A stretch of 60,436 nt of DNA from DATEGZ01 sp035519535 (GTDB taxonomy: Bacteria; Acidobacteriota; Vicinamibacteria; Vicinamibacterales; SCN-69-37), in the NCBI GenBank assembly GCA_035519535.1, contig DATIWF010000065.1, positions 1 to 60,436 of the forward strand, in the 5' to 3' direction. Positions within the stretch are counted from its first letter, which is position 1, and every line of letters begins with the position of its first letter. A program made the position numbers and the translations under genes. This document shows positions 42,970-51,589 of the stretch, in pieces. The notes under the pieces were generated by a model. The model had not been told where the DNA came from. It saw only the letters and a list, made by a program, of their open reading frames with translations, and did no database searches.

Positions 42970-45312
42970 CTATCTCAGTTGCGCATCCACTTCCTCGAAG
43001 TAGTGCTGGTCCACAAGGACTTCGCGTTTGCCGTTGTTCGCCGGGGAGACGACGCCGTCCATTTCCATCATGTCGATCAGCCGCGCGGCCCGGCTGAAGC
43101 CAATCCGCAGGCGCCGCTGCAGGTACGAAATCGAGGCCTGGCCGCTCGAGACGACAATCCGCGCAGCCTCGTCGAAGAGCTCGTCCTTCTCGAACTCGAG
43201 TTTCTCGGTCGGCTTCTCCTCGGCGGTGATCGAGGCGTCGTAGACGGGCTTCCCCTGCTTGCGGAGGAAGCTGCAGAGCCGGGCCGTTTCCTGCTCCGAG
43301 ATGTACGGTCCGTGAATGCGGACGAAGCGCGACGACGCCGGCGGCAGGTAGAGCATGTCGCCTTTGCCAAGCAGCTGCTCGGCGCCATTGCCGTCGAGAA
43401 TCGTTCGCGAGTCGATCTTCGACGCGACGCGGAACGCGATGCGCGCCGGCAGATTCGCCTTGATGAGGCCCGTGATGACGTCGACCGAGGGCCGCTGCGT
43501 CGCAAGAATGAGGTGGATGCCGACGGCACGCGCCATCTGCGCGAGCCGGGCAATCGATTCCTCCACCTCCTTGCCGGCGGCCATCATGAGATCCGCGAGC
43601 TCGTCGATGATGACGATGACGTAGGCCATCGTGCGCAGCTCGGTGCCGTCCTCCGCCTTGGCCGTGGGCTGCTCGAGCATCGCCTGGCGCACGTTGCGGT
43701 TGTACTGGTCGATGTTGCGCACGCCGCTCGCCGCGAGCGTCTTGTACCGCTCCTCCATCTCGCGGACCGCCCACTGCAGCGCATTCGCGGCCTGCTTCGT
43801 ATCGACGACGACCGGCGTGAGCAGGTGCGGGATGTCCTCGTACATCCCGAGCTCGAGCCGCTTCGGGTCGATCATGATGAACCGCGCATCGTCCGGCGTG
43901 GACCGGAAGAGGATGCTGCTCACCATGGCGTTCACGCTCACGGACTTGCCGGCGCCCGTCGATCCGGCAATGAGCAGATGCGGCATCGTCGACAGATCGC
44001 TCACGAACGGCTCGCCGTGAATCGTCTTGCCCAGCGCAAGCGTGAGCTTGGAGGACGAGCGGGTGTAGGTGTCCGATTCGAGCAGCTCGCGCAGCGTGAT
44101 GCCCTCGCGATTCGGATTCGGGATCTGGATCCCGACGGTGGACTTGCCGGGGATGCGATCGATCAGCACCGACTCGGCCTGCATCGCGAGACAGAGGTCG
44201 TCGGCCAGGCCGGTGATGCGGCTGTACTTCACACCGGCGTCCGGCTTGAACTCGTAGGTCGTGACGACGGGCCCGGGGTGGATCTGCACGACCTGGCCCT
44301 CGACGTCGAACTCGCGGCATTTCTCTTCGAGCAGCCGCGCCGCCTCCATCAGCTCGCGCTCGTCGATCTTGCGGTGGTCCTTCGGCGCGTCGAGGAGCGT
44401 GACGGGCGGCAGCGTGTAGCCGTTCTTCCGGCGCTCCGCCGGCGCCTTCGCCGTGTCGGCATCCTCGAGCGGAAGCGACGGCGTGACCGGCGGGGCGGAG
44501 CGGCGGATCGCCGGCGCCTTGATCGATCGCGCCGCCGGGCGGTTGCCCCCGCGATCGGCCTCTTCGTCGGCCTCGTCGAGGTCGGCCGGCGCCTTCGCGC
44601 GCGCCGCTTTGAGCGTCGCGGCCGCATCGGCGACCCTGCTCTCGATCTCCGGCGCGTGTTCGCGGCCGGCCTTCTTGACGTGCTTCTCGATGATCTGGCG
44701 CCGCTCGCGCTCGCGTCGCCGCTCCTCGCGCCATTCGCGGAGCTGCGCGACCATCCCGCGCTGCCCCCGGACGTAGGTGCCGATCGCGCTGAACGCCCGG
44801 CCGAAGGAGAACTGCGTGGAGAGGATCACCGACAGCGCGAGGAGCGCGAGCAGCAGAATCGCGGCGCCCGTGCGATTCAGGTAGGCCGCGAGACCGTGCG
44901 CGGTCAGCTCGCCGATCACGCCGCCCGCGGGAAAGGGACGCCCGCTCGCGTCGAAGGCGCTCGCCGCGAGCGCCACGAGCGCGGCGACGCAGAGCACCAT
45001 CAGGCCGGCGCCGACCATCTTCGTATTCGCGGCTTCGACCTTGTGGCACCAGAAGGCGTGCCAGCCGGCCACGCCGAGAACCAGCGGCACGACGTACGAG
45101 GCGTAGCCGAGCAACTGGAGGGAGATCACCGCCAGGAACGCCCCAATCCTGCCGGCGAAATTCGCGACCTCCGTGCTCTGGACGTTGTTGAAGAACCAGG
45201 CGGGGTCGTTCGGGCTGTAGCTGACGAGCGCGATCATCCACAGGAGCGCGGCGGCAAACAGCGCCACGCCGAGGATCTCGCTCAACCGCCGGGACACCAC
45301 GGAATCCGCCAA
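42970..45312 (-). CDS. ftsK: DNA translocase FtsK/SpoIIIE
   Basis: A 780-residue protein of the division septum that pumps chromosome ends into daughter cells. Four membrane segments occupy about 10-170 (for example L-G-V-A-L-F-A-A-A-L-L-W-M-I-A-L-V). A short charged linker (~190-290) follows, then the motor with Walker A G-S-T-G-A-G-K-S (~445-452) and V-I-I-D-E-L-A-D-L-M. The C-terminal winged-helix gamma domain (S-I-S-Y-L-Q-R-R-L-R-I-G-F-S-R-A-A-R) recognises KOPS. TTG 45312 is preceded by GAGGAG at good spacing. Confidence 0.95.
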   Translation of the reverse strand: MADSVVSRRLSEILGVALFAAALLWMIALVSYSPNDPAWFFNNVQSTEVANFAGRIGAFLAVISLQLLGYASYVVPLVLGVAGWHAFWCHKVEAANTKMVGAGLMVLCVAALVALAASAFDASGRPFPAGGVIGELTAHGLAAYLNRTGAAILLLALLALSVILSTQFSFGRAFSAIGTYVRGQRGMVAQLREWREERRRERERRQIIEKHVKKAGREHAPEIESRVADAAATLKAARAKAPADLDEADEEADRGGNRPAARSIKAPAIRRSAPPVTPSLPLEDADTAKAPAERRKNGYTLPPVTLLDAPKDHRKIDERELMEAARLLEEKCREFDVEGQVVQIHPGPVVTTYEFKPDAGVKYSRITGLADDLCLAMQAESVLIDRIPGKSTVGIQIPNPNREGITLRELLESDTYTRSSSKLTLALGKTIHGEPFVSDLSTMPHLLIAGSTGAGKSVSVNAMVSSILFRSTPDDARFIMIDPKRLELGMYEDIPHLLTPVVVDTKQAANALQWAVREMEERYKTLAASGVRNIDQYNRNVRQAMLEQPTAKAEDGTELRTMAYVIVIIDELADLMMAAGKEVEESIARLAQMARAVGIHLILATQRPSVDVITGLIKANLPARIAFRVASKIDSRTILDGNGAEQLLGKGDMLYLPPASSRFVRIHGPYISEQETARLCSFLRKQGKPVYDASITAEEKPTEKLEFEKDELFDEAARIVVSSGQASISYLQRRLRIGFSRAARLIDMMEMDGVVSPANNGKREVLVDQHYFEEVDAQLR

Positions 45313-45322
45313 GGTCAGCTCC

Positions 45323-46999
45323 TCAGACTTCCATCACGACGGGCAGCACGAGCGGCCGCCGTCCAGCCCGTTTGCGAAACACCCGCAGCAGCTCCACCCG
45401 GATGCGCTCTTTGAGCAATCCCGGATCGGTGCGCTCCTCCCGCGGCGTGTCCTCGATGGCACGCGCGAGCAGCGCCGGGGCGTCGCGCAGCACGTCGTCG
45501 TGCCGCGTGTCGATCGCCAGTCCCCGCGTGATGAGCTCCGGCGCCTGTTCGACGGCCCCCGTCTGGCCGTTGATGGCCACGACCGCGACCACCAGGCCGT
45601 CGGCCGCCAGGTGCCGCCGATCCCGCAGGACCTCGTCGCCAATCTCGCCCGTGCGCGTGCCGTCGATGAGCACGCGGCCAGCCGGCAGGCGGTCGGCCAC
45701 CCGGGCCCCGTCCTGGTCGAAGCGAAGGAGGTCCCCGTCTTCGATGGTGAGGACCTGGCAGTCCGGACAAACGAGGGTGGCCATGCGGGCGTGCCGGGAC
45801 AGCTGCCGGTACTCCCCATGTATCGGCACAAAGAATCTCGGCTTGACCAGCGAAAGCAGCAATTTGAGCTCTTCTTCGCTCGCATGGCCCGACACGTGGA
45901 CGTGCTTCTGGCCGTCGGCGATGACCTCGGCGCCCCGCCGGGCCACATGGTTCATGACCCGGGCAATGCTCTTCTCGTTCCCTGGGATGACCCGGGCCGA
46001 AAAAACCACGACATCCGCCGGGTCGAGCTTGACGTTCTTGTGGTCGTCGATGGCGATGCGGGGGAGCGCCGCGAGCGGCTCGCCCTGGGACCCGGTGCAG
46101 AGGCACAGCACGTCCTGGCGGGGGTAGTCCCGCACCTCGCCTTCCCGAATCTGGAGACCGGCCGGGATCCGCAGGAAGCCCAGCCGCTCGGCGATCTGGG
46201 AGGTCTGCTGCATGCCCCGGCCAACGAAGGCAACCTTCCGGTCGAACTGCTCGGCGAGGTCCACCAGGAGCTGCAGCCGGTAGACGCTCGTCGAGAACGC
46301 CGTCACGACAACCTTGCCGGTGGCGCTGCTGAAGACTTCCTCGAAGCCTTCGAGCACCTCCCGTTCGGAGCCGGTGAAACCGCGCCGGTCGGCGTTCGTG
46401 CTGTCGGAGAACAGCGCGAGCACGCCGCGGGCGCCCAGCTCGGCAAACCGGTGGAAGTCGAACGGCTCGCCGTCGAGCGGGGTCTGGTCGATCTTGAAGT
46501 CGCCGGTGTGCACGATCGTGCCGGCGGGCGTGTGGATCGCGAGCGCCACGCAATCCGGCATGCTGTGCGTCACGCGCAGGAATTCGATGCGAAACGGCCC
46601 CACGGTCACGGTCTCGTGTGGGGCCACGGGCGTCAGCCGCCCGCGTGCGTCGATGCCATGTTCCTCGAGCTTCGGCTCGACCAGCGCGAGCGTGAAGCGC
46701 GTGCCGTAGACCGGCCCGTCCACGCGATCGATCACGTGCGCGACGGCGCCGATGTGATCTTCGTGGCCGTGCGTCAGGACGAGCGCGCGGATCTTGCCGC
46801 GATAGGCATCGAGCGCGTCGAGGTCGGGAATGACCAGGTCCACGCCGAACAACTCGGGCTCGGGGAACATCACGCCGGCGTCAATGAGCAGAGCGGTATC
46901 CGCGCAGGCGACGAGCATCATGTTCATGCCGAACTCGCCCAGCCCGCCAAGCGGAATGACATCCAGCGCCGGCGCCCCCTGGGCGCCCTGCGGCGTCAT
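45323..46999 (-). CDS. rnj: Ribonuclease J
   Basis: A 558-residue metallo-beta-lactamase/beta-CASP RNase acting in mRNA decay and rRNA maturation. G-G-L-G-E-F-G-M-N is near 18-26, the metal motif H-G-H-E-D-H at 77-82, D-F-K-I-D-Q, the beta-CASP block F-S-D-S-T-N-A, and V-S-G-H-A-S-E-E-E with P-I-H-G-E-Y. The ATG at 46999 (M-T-P-Q-G) gives the usual length; the frame remains open 93 bases upstream, where an Arg-rich extension would not match the family. The gap to ksgA (47000-47160) holds no gene. Confidence 0.94.
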   Translation of the reverse strand: MTPQGAQGAPALDVIPLGGLGEFGMNMMLVACADTALLIDAGVMFPEPELFGVDLVIPDLDALDAYRGKIRALVLTHGHEDHIGAVAHVIDRVDGPVYGTRFTLALVEPKLEEHGIDARGRLTPVAPHETVTVGPFRIEFLRVTHSMPDCVALAIHTPAGTIVHTGDFKIDQTPLDGEPFDFHRFAELGARGVLALFSDSTNADRRGFTGSEREVLEGFEEVFSSATGKVVVTAFSTSVYRLQLLVDLAEQFDRKVAFVGRGMQQTSQIAERLGFLRIPAGLQIREGEVRDYPRQDVLCLCTGSQGEPLAALPRIAIDDHKNVKLDPADVVVFSARVIPGNEKSIARVMNHVARRGAEVIADGQKHVHVSGHASEEELKLLLSLVKPRFFVPIHGEYRQLSRHARMATLVCPDCQVLTIEDGDLLRFDQDGARVADRLPAGRVLIDGTRTGEIGDEVLRDRRHLAADGLVVAVVAINGQTGAVEQAPELITRGLAIDTRHDDVLRDAPALLARAIEDTPREERTDPGLLKERIRVELLRVFRKRAGRRPLVLPVVMEV

Positions 47000-47160
47000 C
47001 GACCGATCACCCTCATCTTCTGTCTCCGGACACGTGCCCCGGGGCGAACGAGCGCTCGCCCAGGCACAGGCGCGGCGCAGGGCACGCCGCATGCCGCCCG
47101 AGGTGTCCGGCCTGAAGGGTCGCTGGGAGGACCCGAAAAACCGGCGGGAAACTCGCGAAA

Positions 47161-48066
47161 CTATAGCACAGCCGGCCGGTGAACCGAAGCGAATAGCTCC
47201 GCAAGCCCTGCAATCTCTGCAACTTGCAGCGTCTCGGGCCGCCGCCGCCCGTCCAGCCCTGAAATCGCCAGCACCGCCGGGCCGGTCGGGTCGAAGCGCT
47301 TGAGCGCGTTCGCGAGCGTCTTCCTCCGCTGCGAGAAAAGCGCTTTGACCAGCCGCTCGAACCGGACATCGTCAGTGACCCGCGCCGCAGGCGGACCGAA
47401 GGCCAGGCGCACGACGCTCGAGCGCACCTTGGGCCGCGGCGTAAAGGCCCCGGGCGGCAGGTCGAGCAATCTCGTCAGCCGGGCGTGGAGCTGGACGAGC
47501 ACCGTGAGCGCGCCGTAGTCGCGGGTGCCGGCAGGCGCGACGAGCCGGTCGGCGACCTCGCGTTGAAGCATCACGGTCGCGTCGGCGAACGCGTTGGTCT
47601 GCCGATGCAGTCTCACCAGGTGCGCCAGCATCGGCGACGAGAGGTGATAGGGGAGATTGCCGACGATCCGCAGCCGGCGCGCGGGCGCCGCCGTGCTCGA
47701 GGACTCCGCCGTGCGCTGCGGCGCCAGGCCGCTCAAGAGCGGCAACACGTCGATGTCGAGGAAGTCGGCGGCGAGCACCGTCACATGCGGCGGCACCTGG
47801 CCGGCGAGGCGCTGGGCCAGATCGCGATCGATCTCGACCGCGAGGATTGGCGTGCCCGTGGCCGCGAGCGGCAGCGTCAACGCTCCGGTGCCGGGGCCGA
47901 TCTCGAGGAACACGTCTCCGGGCTGCGGCGCGATCGCTGCGACGACCTTCTTCGCCCACTCGGATGCCAGGAAATGCTGGCTGAACCGCTTGCGCGGCAC
48001 GTGCCGGCCGGGCCGGCGGCGCTCACGCGTCTTCGTCGTCTTCATCGTCATCGTCCGCGCCGGCAT
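47161..48066 (-). CDS. rsmA: 16S rRNA (adenine1518-N6/adenine1519-N6)-dimethyltransferase
   Basis: A 301-residue KsgA-type methyltransferase. F-S-Q-H-F-L is followed by L-E-I-G-P-G-T-G-A-L-T for SAM, A-V-E-I-D-R-D-L, and N-L-P-Y-H-L-S-S-P, the catalytic N-L-P-Y motif. The C-terminal helical domain includes F-T-P-R-P-K-V-R-S-S-V-V-R-L. ATG codons at 48066, 48051 and 48045 are all possible; each overlaps the end of the metallopeptidase gene in another frame, so the N-terminal basic segment is dual-coded. Confidence 0.93.
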   Translation of the reverse strand: MPARTMTMKTTKTRERRRPGRHVPRKRFSQHFLASEWAKKVVAAIAPQPGDVFLEIGPGTGALTLPLAATGTPILAVEIDRDLAQRLAGQVPPHVTVLAADFLDIDVLPLLSGLAPQRTAESSSTAAPARRLRIVGNLPYHLSSPMLAHLVRLHRQTNAFADATVMLQREVADRLVAPAGTRDYGALTVLVQLHARLTRLLDLPPGAFTPRPKVRSSVVRLAFGPPAARVTDDVRFERLVKALFSQRRKTLANALKRFDPTGPAVLAISGLDGRRRPETLQVAEIAGLAELFASVHRPAVL

Positions 48067-48445
48067 CGCCGCGCCAGTAGCGATCTTCGATGTCCTCGAT
48101 CTCTTCCTCCGAGAGGCCGAAGTAGTGGCCGATCTCGTGGATCAGCGTCTCGCCGATCGCGACGACGACATCGTCCTCGTCGTCGCTGGCGTCTTCGATC
48201 GGCCCTTGGAAGAGGGTGATCTTGTCGGGCAGCGTGTTGCCGTGCGCCCACTGCCGCTCCGTCAACGGCGTGCCTTGATACAGGCCGAGCAGAGTGTCGG
48301 GCGGCTCGATGCCGACGTCCTCGAGCTCCTCGGCGCTTGGCTCGTCTTCAATGACGATCGCGATGTTGCGCATCGCGTCGCGGAACTGCCGTGGGATGCC
48401 GGCAAGCGCTTCGTCAACCAGCTGGCGGAACTTCGCGCGCGTCAT
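48023..48445 (-). CDS. Metallopeptidase-like protein of the zincin family
   Basis: A 140-residue protein with H-E-I-G-H-Y-F-G (near residue 100), the HExxH zinc motif of the small 'metallopeptidase family' proteins. These are widespread and without assigned substrate. The core has V-I-E-D-E-P-S, L-L-G-L-Y-Q-G-T-P-L and P-D-K-I-T-L-F-Q, all family features. The C-terminus is a run of Asp and Glu (D-D-D-D-E-D-D-E-D-A), encoded by the same bases as the basic N-terminus of RsmA. ATG 48445 overlaps the nth stop by 4 bases. Confidence 0.85.
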   Translation of the reverse strand: MTRAKFRQLVDEALAGIPRQFRDAMRNIAIVIEDEPSAEELEDVGIEPPDTLLGLYQGTPLTERQWAHGNTLPDKITLFQGPIEDASDDEDDVVVAIGETLIHEIGHYFGLSEEEIEDIEDRYWRGDAGADDDDEDDEDA

Positions 48446-49185
48446 TTCTTCGGCCGGGCTTTTGCGCCTAGGCGTCGATAGTACGCGCAGGCGTCCCGCG
48501 CGGCGCATCGATCGCACATCGGGCGCGGCCGACAGATGCGGCGGCCGTGAAGGATCAGCGTGTCCGACGTGCGGGTCCAGCGCGCCGGCGGCAGGGCAGC
48601 GCACAGCGCAGCCTCGACGACCTCCGGATCGTCTGATCGCACGAAGCCGAGCCGGTTCACGACGCGCAGGACGTGGCGATCGACGGGCAGGCCCGGCACG
48701 CCGAGCGCGTGGCCCAGCACGACATTGGCCGTCTTGCGCCCGACGCCGGGCAGCGCAGTGAGCGCGGTCATGTCGGCGGGCACCACGCCGTCGTGGTGCT
48801 CGACGAGCGCACGCGCCATGCCGACGAGGCTGCGGGACTTCATCCGGAAGAAACCCGTCGCCTGGATCTGCGGCTCGAGGTCCTCGGGCTCGGCGCGCGC
48901 GAGCGCCGCGGCGTCCGGATACCGCCGAAACAGCGCCGGCGTCGTCTGATTCACGCGCGCGTCCGTGCACTGCGCGGACAGAATCGTGGCGACGAGGAGC
49001 TCGTAGGCGTTGGTAAAATTCAGCTCGGTGGTCGCGTTGGGATGCTGGCCCTCGAGGCGATCGAGGACCGCCGCTACGCTGGCGGCAGGCACGAGGAGCC
49101 GGGCGCGCGCGCGCCCCGCCGGCGATTGACGGCCGCGCGGCCGCCGGGCAGGCTTCGGGCGGGACGAGGGCCGACGAGCCGGCAT
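48442..49185 (-). CDS. nth: Endonuclease III (DNA glycosylase/AP lyase)
   Basis: A 247-residue base-excision repair enzyme. L-P-G-V-G-R-K-T-A-N-V-V is the helix-hairpin-helix with catalytic Lys151, and V-D-R-H-V-L-R-V has catalytic Asp169. The four Fe-S cysteines are spaced C-x5-C-x2-C-x5-C; the usual first spacing is x6, so the loop is one residue shorter. The N-terminal ~30 residues are Arg/Pro-rich. It lies 9 bases after the DUF3467 gene and downstream of lexA on the same strand, which may place it under SOS control. Confidence 0.93.
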   Translation of the reverse strand: MPARRPSSRPKPARRPRGRQSPAGRARARLLVPAASVAAVLDRLEGQHPNATTELNFTNAYELLVATILSAQCTDARVNQTTPALFRRYPDAAALARAEPEDLEPQIQATGFFRMKSRSLVGMARALVEHHDGVVPADMTALTALPGVGRKTANVVLGHALGVPGLPVDRHVLRVVNRLGFVRSDDPEVVEAALCAALPPARWTRTSDTLILHGRRICRPRPMCDRCAARDACAYYRRLGAKARPKK

Positions 49186-49194
49186 GCCGTCAGT

Positions 49195-49521
49195 CTAATG
49201 AAGCGGCCCCTTGGGCCACGACTCGGGCGTTTGCTGAGCTTGCGCTTCCTGCACCGCGCGCATCTGCTCCTGCAGCGCGGCCACCAGACCGGGCACGACA
49301 CTGAACGGCAGCGCGATGCGAGCGACCACCGGTGCGCGCACGGTCTGCGACGCTTCGGCGTTATGGATATCGCGCTCGGAAAGAGGCCGCACGTCGCAGA
49401 ACGTGAGCGTGATGTCGAACGGCGTGTGCGCGACGGCGCAGAAATTCGCGTACTCGCGTCGCGATCGCCCGGGATCCTCAGGATCCTCCGGGACGATGGT
49501 GAAGTTGATGTGCTTGGTCAT
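49195..49521 (-). CDS. DUF3467 family protein
   Basis: A 108-residue protein whose pattern E-Y-A-N-F-C-A-V-A-H-T-P-F-D-I-T-L-T-F then A-R-I-A-L-P-F-S-V-V-P-G-L-V-A-A-L matches DUF3467, a small domain of unknown function. It starts 5 bases after the lexA stop and ends 9 bases before nth, so it is probably transcribed with both. Confidence 0.8.
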   Translation of the reverse strand: MTKHINFTIVPEDPEDPGRSRREYANFCAVAHTPFDITLTFCDVRPLSERDIHNAEASQTVRAPVVARIALPFSVVPGLVAALQEQMRAVQEAQAQQTPESWPKGPLH

Positions 49522-49526
49522 ACGGC

Positions 49527-50150
49527 TCAGTATTTTCTCATCACCCCGACGACGACGCCCTGCACCTGCACGTGCGCCGGGTCGAGGAGCAACGGCTGCA
49601 TCGCCGGGTTGGCCGGCTGGAGGCGCACGCGGCCGTTGTCCCGGTAGAACTTCTTGAGGGTCACGTCCGACCCGCCGACGAGGGCGATCACCATCTCGCC
49701 GTCAGCCGCCGTCTTGCGGTCCTCGACGATGACGAAGTCGCCGTCGCGGATCTGCTCGTCGATCATCGAATCGCCCTTGACCCGCAGGACGTAGGTGTCC
49801 TTCTTGCCGACGAGATCCTCGGGCACGGCGATCGTCTCAGCCGACACGACGGCTTCGATCGGGGCCCCGGCCGCGACAAAGCCGAGCAGGGGCAGGTCCA
49901 CGGCGCGATGGCCCGTCCGCGCCGACAGCAGCTCGACCGACCGGCTGCGGTTCCAGGACCGCCGAATCACGCCCTTGTCCTGGAGGTTCGTGAGGTGTTT
50001 ATGAACCGTGGCCAGCGACGACAGGCTGAACCGGCGGCCGATTTCCTCGAGGCTGGGGGCGTAGCCGTGCTGCTGGATGAACTCCTGCAGGTAGTCGAGG
50101 ATCTCGCGCTGGCGCTTGGTAAGGGGCTGCACGCGGTCGGCAGGAGTCAT
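49527..50150 (-). CDS. lexA: SOS repressor LexA
   Basis: A 207-residue repressor-protease. The winged HTH is residues ~1-72 (T-K-R-Q-R-E-I-L-D-Y, then P-S-L-E-E-I-G-R-R-F). The self-cleavage site is Ala94-Gly95 in V-A-A-G-A-P. Catalytic Ser128 is in G-D-S-M-I and Lys166 in V-T-L-K-K-F. The recognition segment S-S-L-A-T-V-H-K-H-L-T differs from the E. coli type, so the operator may not be a standard SOS box. It heads the run lexA-DUF3467-nth. Confidence 0.95.
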   Translation of the reverse strand: MTPADRVQPLTKRQREILDYLQEFIQQHGYAPSLEEIGRRFSLSSLATVHKHLTNLQDKGVIRRSWNRSRSVELLSARTGHRAVDLPLLGFVAAGAPIEAVVSAETIAVPEDLVGKKDTYVLRVKGDSMIDEQIRDGDFVIVEDRKTAADGEMVIALVGGSDVTLKKFYRDNGRVRLQPANPAMQPLLLDPAHVQVQGVVVGVMRKY

Positions 50151-50170
50151 GGGAGCGTGAACCGGACGGG

Positions 50171-50199
50171 ATGATACGCAAAGAAAAGGCGAAAATCAA
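50171..50199 (-). promoter_or_regulatory. Candidate sigma-70 promoter of lexA
   Basis: On the minus strand TTGATT (50199-50194) and TATCAT (50176-50171) are separated by exactly 17 bases and end about 20 bases before the lexA ATG. No clear palindromic LexA operator overlaps it. Confidence 0.6.
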
Positions 50200-50267
50200 C
50201 CACAACCAGCGCCCCCAAGCGCTTCGCCGCCATGGGGTTGCGCGCCGATAATTGTGATTCGTCGGGT

Positions 50268-50297
50268 GTAACGGGAAGTGGTCATGCCCAGTCTAAC
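50268..50297 (+). promoter_or_regulatory. Candidate ECF-sigma promoter (GTAAC / TCTAAC)
   Basis: GTAAC at 50268-50272 and TCTAAC at 50292-50297 match the elements before the other ECF sigma gene (21408-21436). The spacer from AAC to TCTAAC is 19 bases against 18 there. The sigma ATG is 66 bases downstream of TCTAAC. It is a suggestion from comparing two sites only. Confidence 0.4.
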
Positions 50298-50363
50298 CAA
50301 TCAGCAGGATCTGGAGCGTGGAGCGGGACCGGGGCGGCCCGCAACTGACGCTACGGAGGGGAC

Positions 50364-51011
50364 ATGCGGGTCATGCCGGACTCGGCTGTCGCGATTGGCT
50401 GGAAGCCCGTGTGGGATGTCAGGATGAGAGAGCCTGACGCGCCGGCCGATTCGCCCGCGTCGACCGCGGACCTGGCCAGCGCCGACGACCGCGCGCTGGT
50501 GGCTGCGTTCCTGGCGGGACGCCGCGAGGCCTTCGACGTCATCGTCGAGCGCCACCGTCGCGTGGTCTACCAGCTCTGCTATCGTTTCGTGGGCAACCAC
50601 GAGGACGCCGCGGACCTGGCGCAGGACGTCTTCGTGCGAGCGTTCAAGGGCCTCGGCAGCTTCAAAGGCAACTCGTCGTTCACGACGTGGATGTATCGCA
50701 TCGGCGTGAACACGTGCCTGAATCGCGTGGCGGTCAAGCGGCCGGTCACCGAGTCCATCGACGCCGCGCCGCGCATCGACGATCGGGCGGTCGACCCGCT
50801 GCACGCCGTGATGCGCGACGAGCGCGCCGCCGTCGTGCGCCGGGCCATCGAGAAACTGCCGCCCAAGCAGCGCGCGACGCTCGTGCTGCGCGTCTATCAG
50901 GAGCTCTCGCACGAGGAGATTGCCCGCGTGCTCGGGAGCTCGGTGGGGGCCGTCAAAGCGAACTTTTTCCACGCGCTTGGCAACCTCAAGCGCCTGTTGC
51001 AATCGTCATGA
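50364..51011 (+). CDS. RNA polymerase ECF sigma factor (RpoE-like), second copy
   Basis: A 215-residue sigma factor. Sigma2 has V-V-Y-Q-L-C-Y-R-F-V-G-N-H-E-D-A-A-D-L-A-Q-D-V-F-V-R and T-W-M-Y-R-I-G-V-N. Sigma4 has L-P-P-K-Q-R-A-T-L-V-L-R and H-E-E-I-A-R-V-L-G-S-S-V-G-A-V-K. GGAGG (50354-50358) precedes ATG 50364; ATG 50424 is an alternative that removes a poorly conserved N-terminus. The anti-sigma gene overlaps the stop by 4 bases. Confidence 0.94.
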   Translation: MRVMPDSAVAIGWKPVWDVRMREPDAPADSPASTADLASADDRALVAAFLAGRREAFDVIVERHRRVVYQLCYRFVGNHEDAADLAQDVFVRAFKGLGSFKGNSSFTTWMYRIGVNTCLNRVAVKRPVTESIDAAPRIDDRAVDPLHAVMRDERAAVVRRAIEKLPPKQRATLVLRVYQELSHEEIARVLGSSVGAVKANFFHALGNLKRLLQSS

Positions 51012-51583
51012 CGCCGCATCTTTCGTCCGATCATCTCGTCGACGCCGCTGAGGGCGCACTGGCGGCCGATCGCGCGACGCACCTCGAGCACTGTGAGTCG
51101 TGCCGCGCGCGCGTCGCCGAGTTGCGCGCGGCGCTGGACGACGCGGCGCTCAGCGCCGTGCCGGAGCCGTCGCCGTTGTTCTGGGATCATCTGAGCCGTC
51201 GCGTCCGCGAAGCGACCGCGGGCGAAGCGACGCCTAGACCGCTCGCCTGGTGGCACGGCCTCTGGCAGCCGCTCATCGCGCTCGGCGCGGTGGCCGGCGC
51301 GGCGGCGCTCGTCGTTCTGCTGCGCGGCACGGGACCGGCTGAAACTCACGCGCCCGCCACCACAAACGTGGTGGCAGGGTCAGGAGTCGAGCCGGCCGCC
51401 AGCGATGATGCGTCGGTGGACGTCGTGAGCGCGGTGGCCGGTGACCTGTCGTTCGACGAGCTGCGGTCGGCCGACCTGGTCCCGAGCCGCTCGGTGGTGG
51501 ATCTTGCCGTATCGCAGCTGAACGAAGATCAGCAGCGTGAGCTCATGCGGCTCATGCGCGAGGAACTCGGCGGCTTGGAGTAG
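51008..51583 (+). CDS. Anti-sigma factor, membrane-anchored
   Basis: A 191-residue partner of the sigma factor just upstream. H-L-E-H-C-E-S-C is an H-x3-C-x2-C zinc-binding motif near residue 30. One membrane segment (L-I-A-L-G-A-V-A-G-A-A-A-L-V-V-L-L) lies near 90-110. The outer part has an acidic segment and ends with Q-L-N-E-D-Q-Q-R-E-L-M-R-L-M-R-E-E-L, an amphipathic helix. The gene for a periplasmic LTxxQ-like protein follows 6 bases later. Confidence 0.87.
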   Translation: MTPHLSSDHLVDAAEGALAADRATHLEHCESCRARVAELRAALDDAALSAVPEPSPLFWDHLSRRVREATAGEATPRPLAWWHGLWQPLIALGAVAGAAALVVLLRGTGPAETHAPATTNVVAGSGVEPAASDDASVDVVSAVAGDLSFDELRSADLVPSRSVVDLAVSQLNEDQQRELMRLMREELGGLE

Positions 51584-51589
51584 CTCCCC

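Noticed and set aside
41159..45241. Apparent continuous frame joining the amidase to sequence inside ftsK
   Set aside because: The part beyond 42967 is an out-of-frame reading of ftsK; the amidase has its own ATG and signal peptide at 42967.
42979..45414. An 811-codon frame opposite ftsK
   Set aside because: A shadow of the codon bias of ftsK; no domain is recognisable.
47000..47092. N-terminal extension of RNase J from an upstream start
   Set aside because: The extra 31 residues are Arg/Ala-rich and unlike the family; ATG 46999 gives the usual length.
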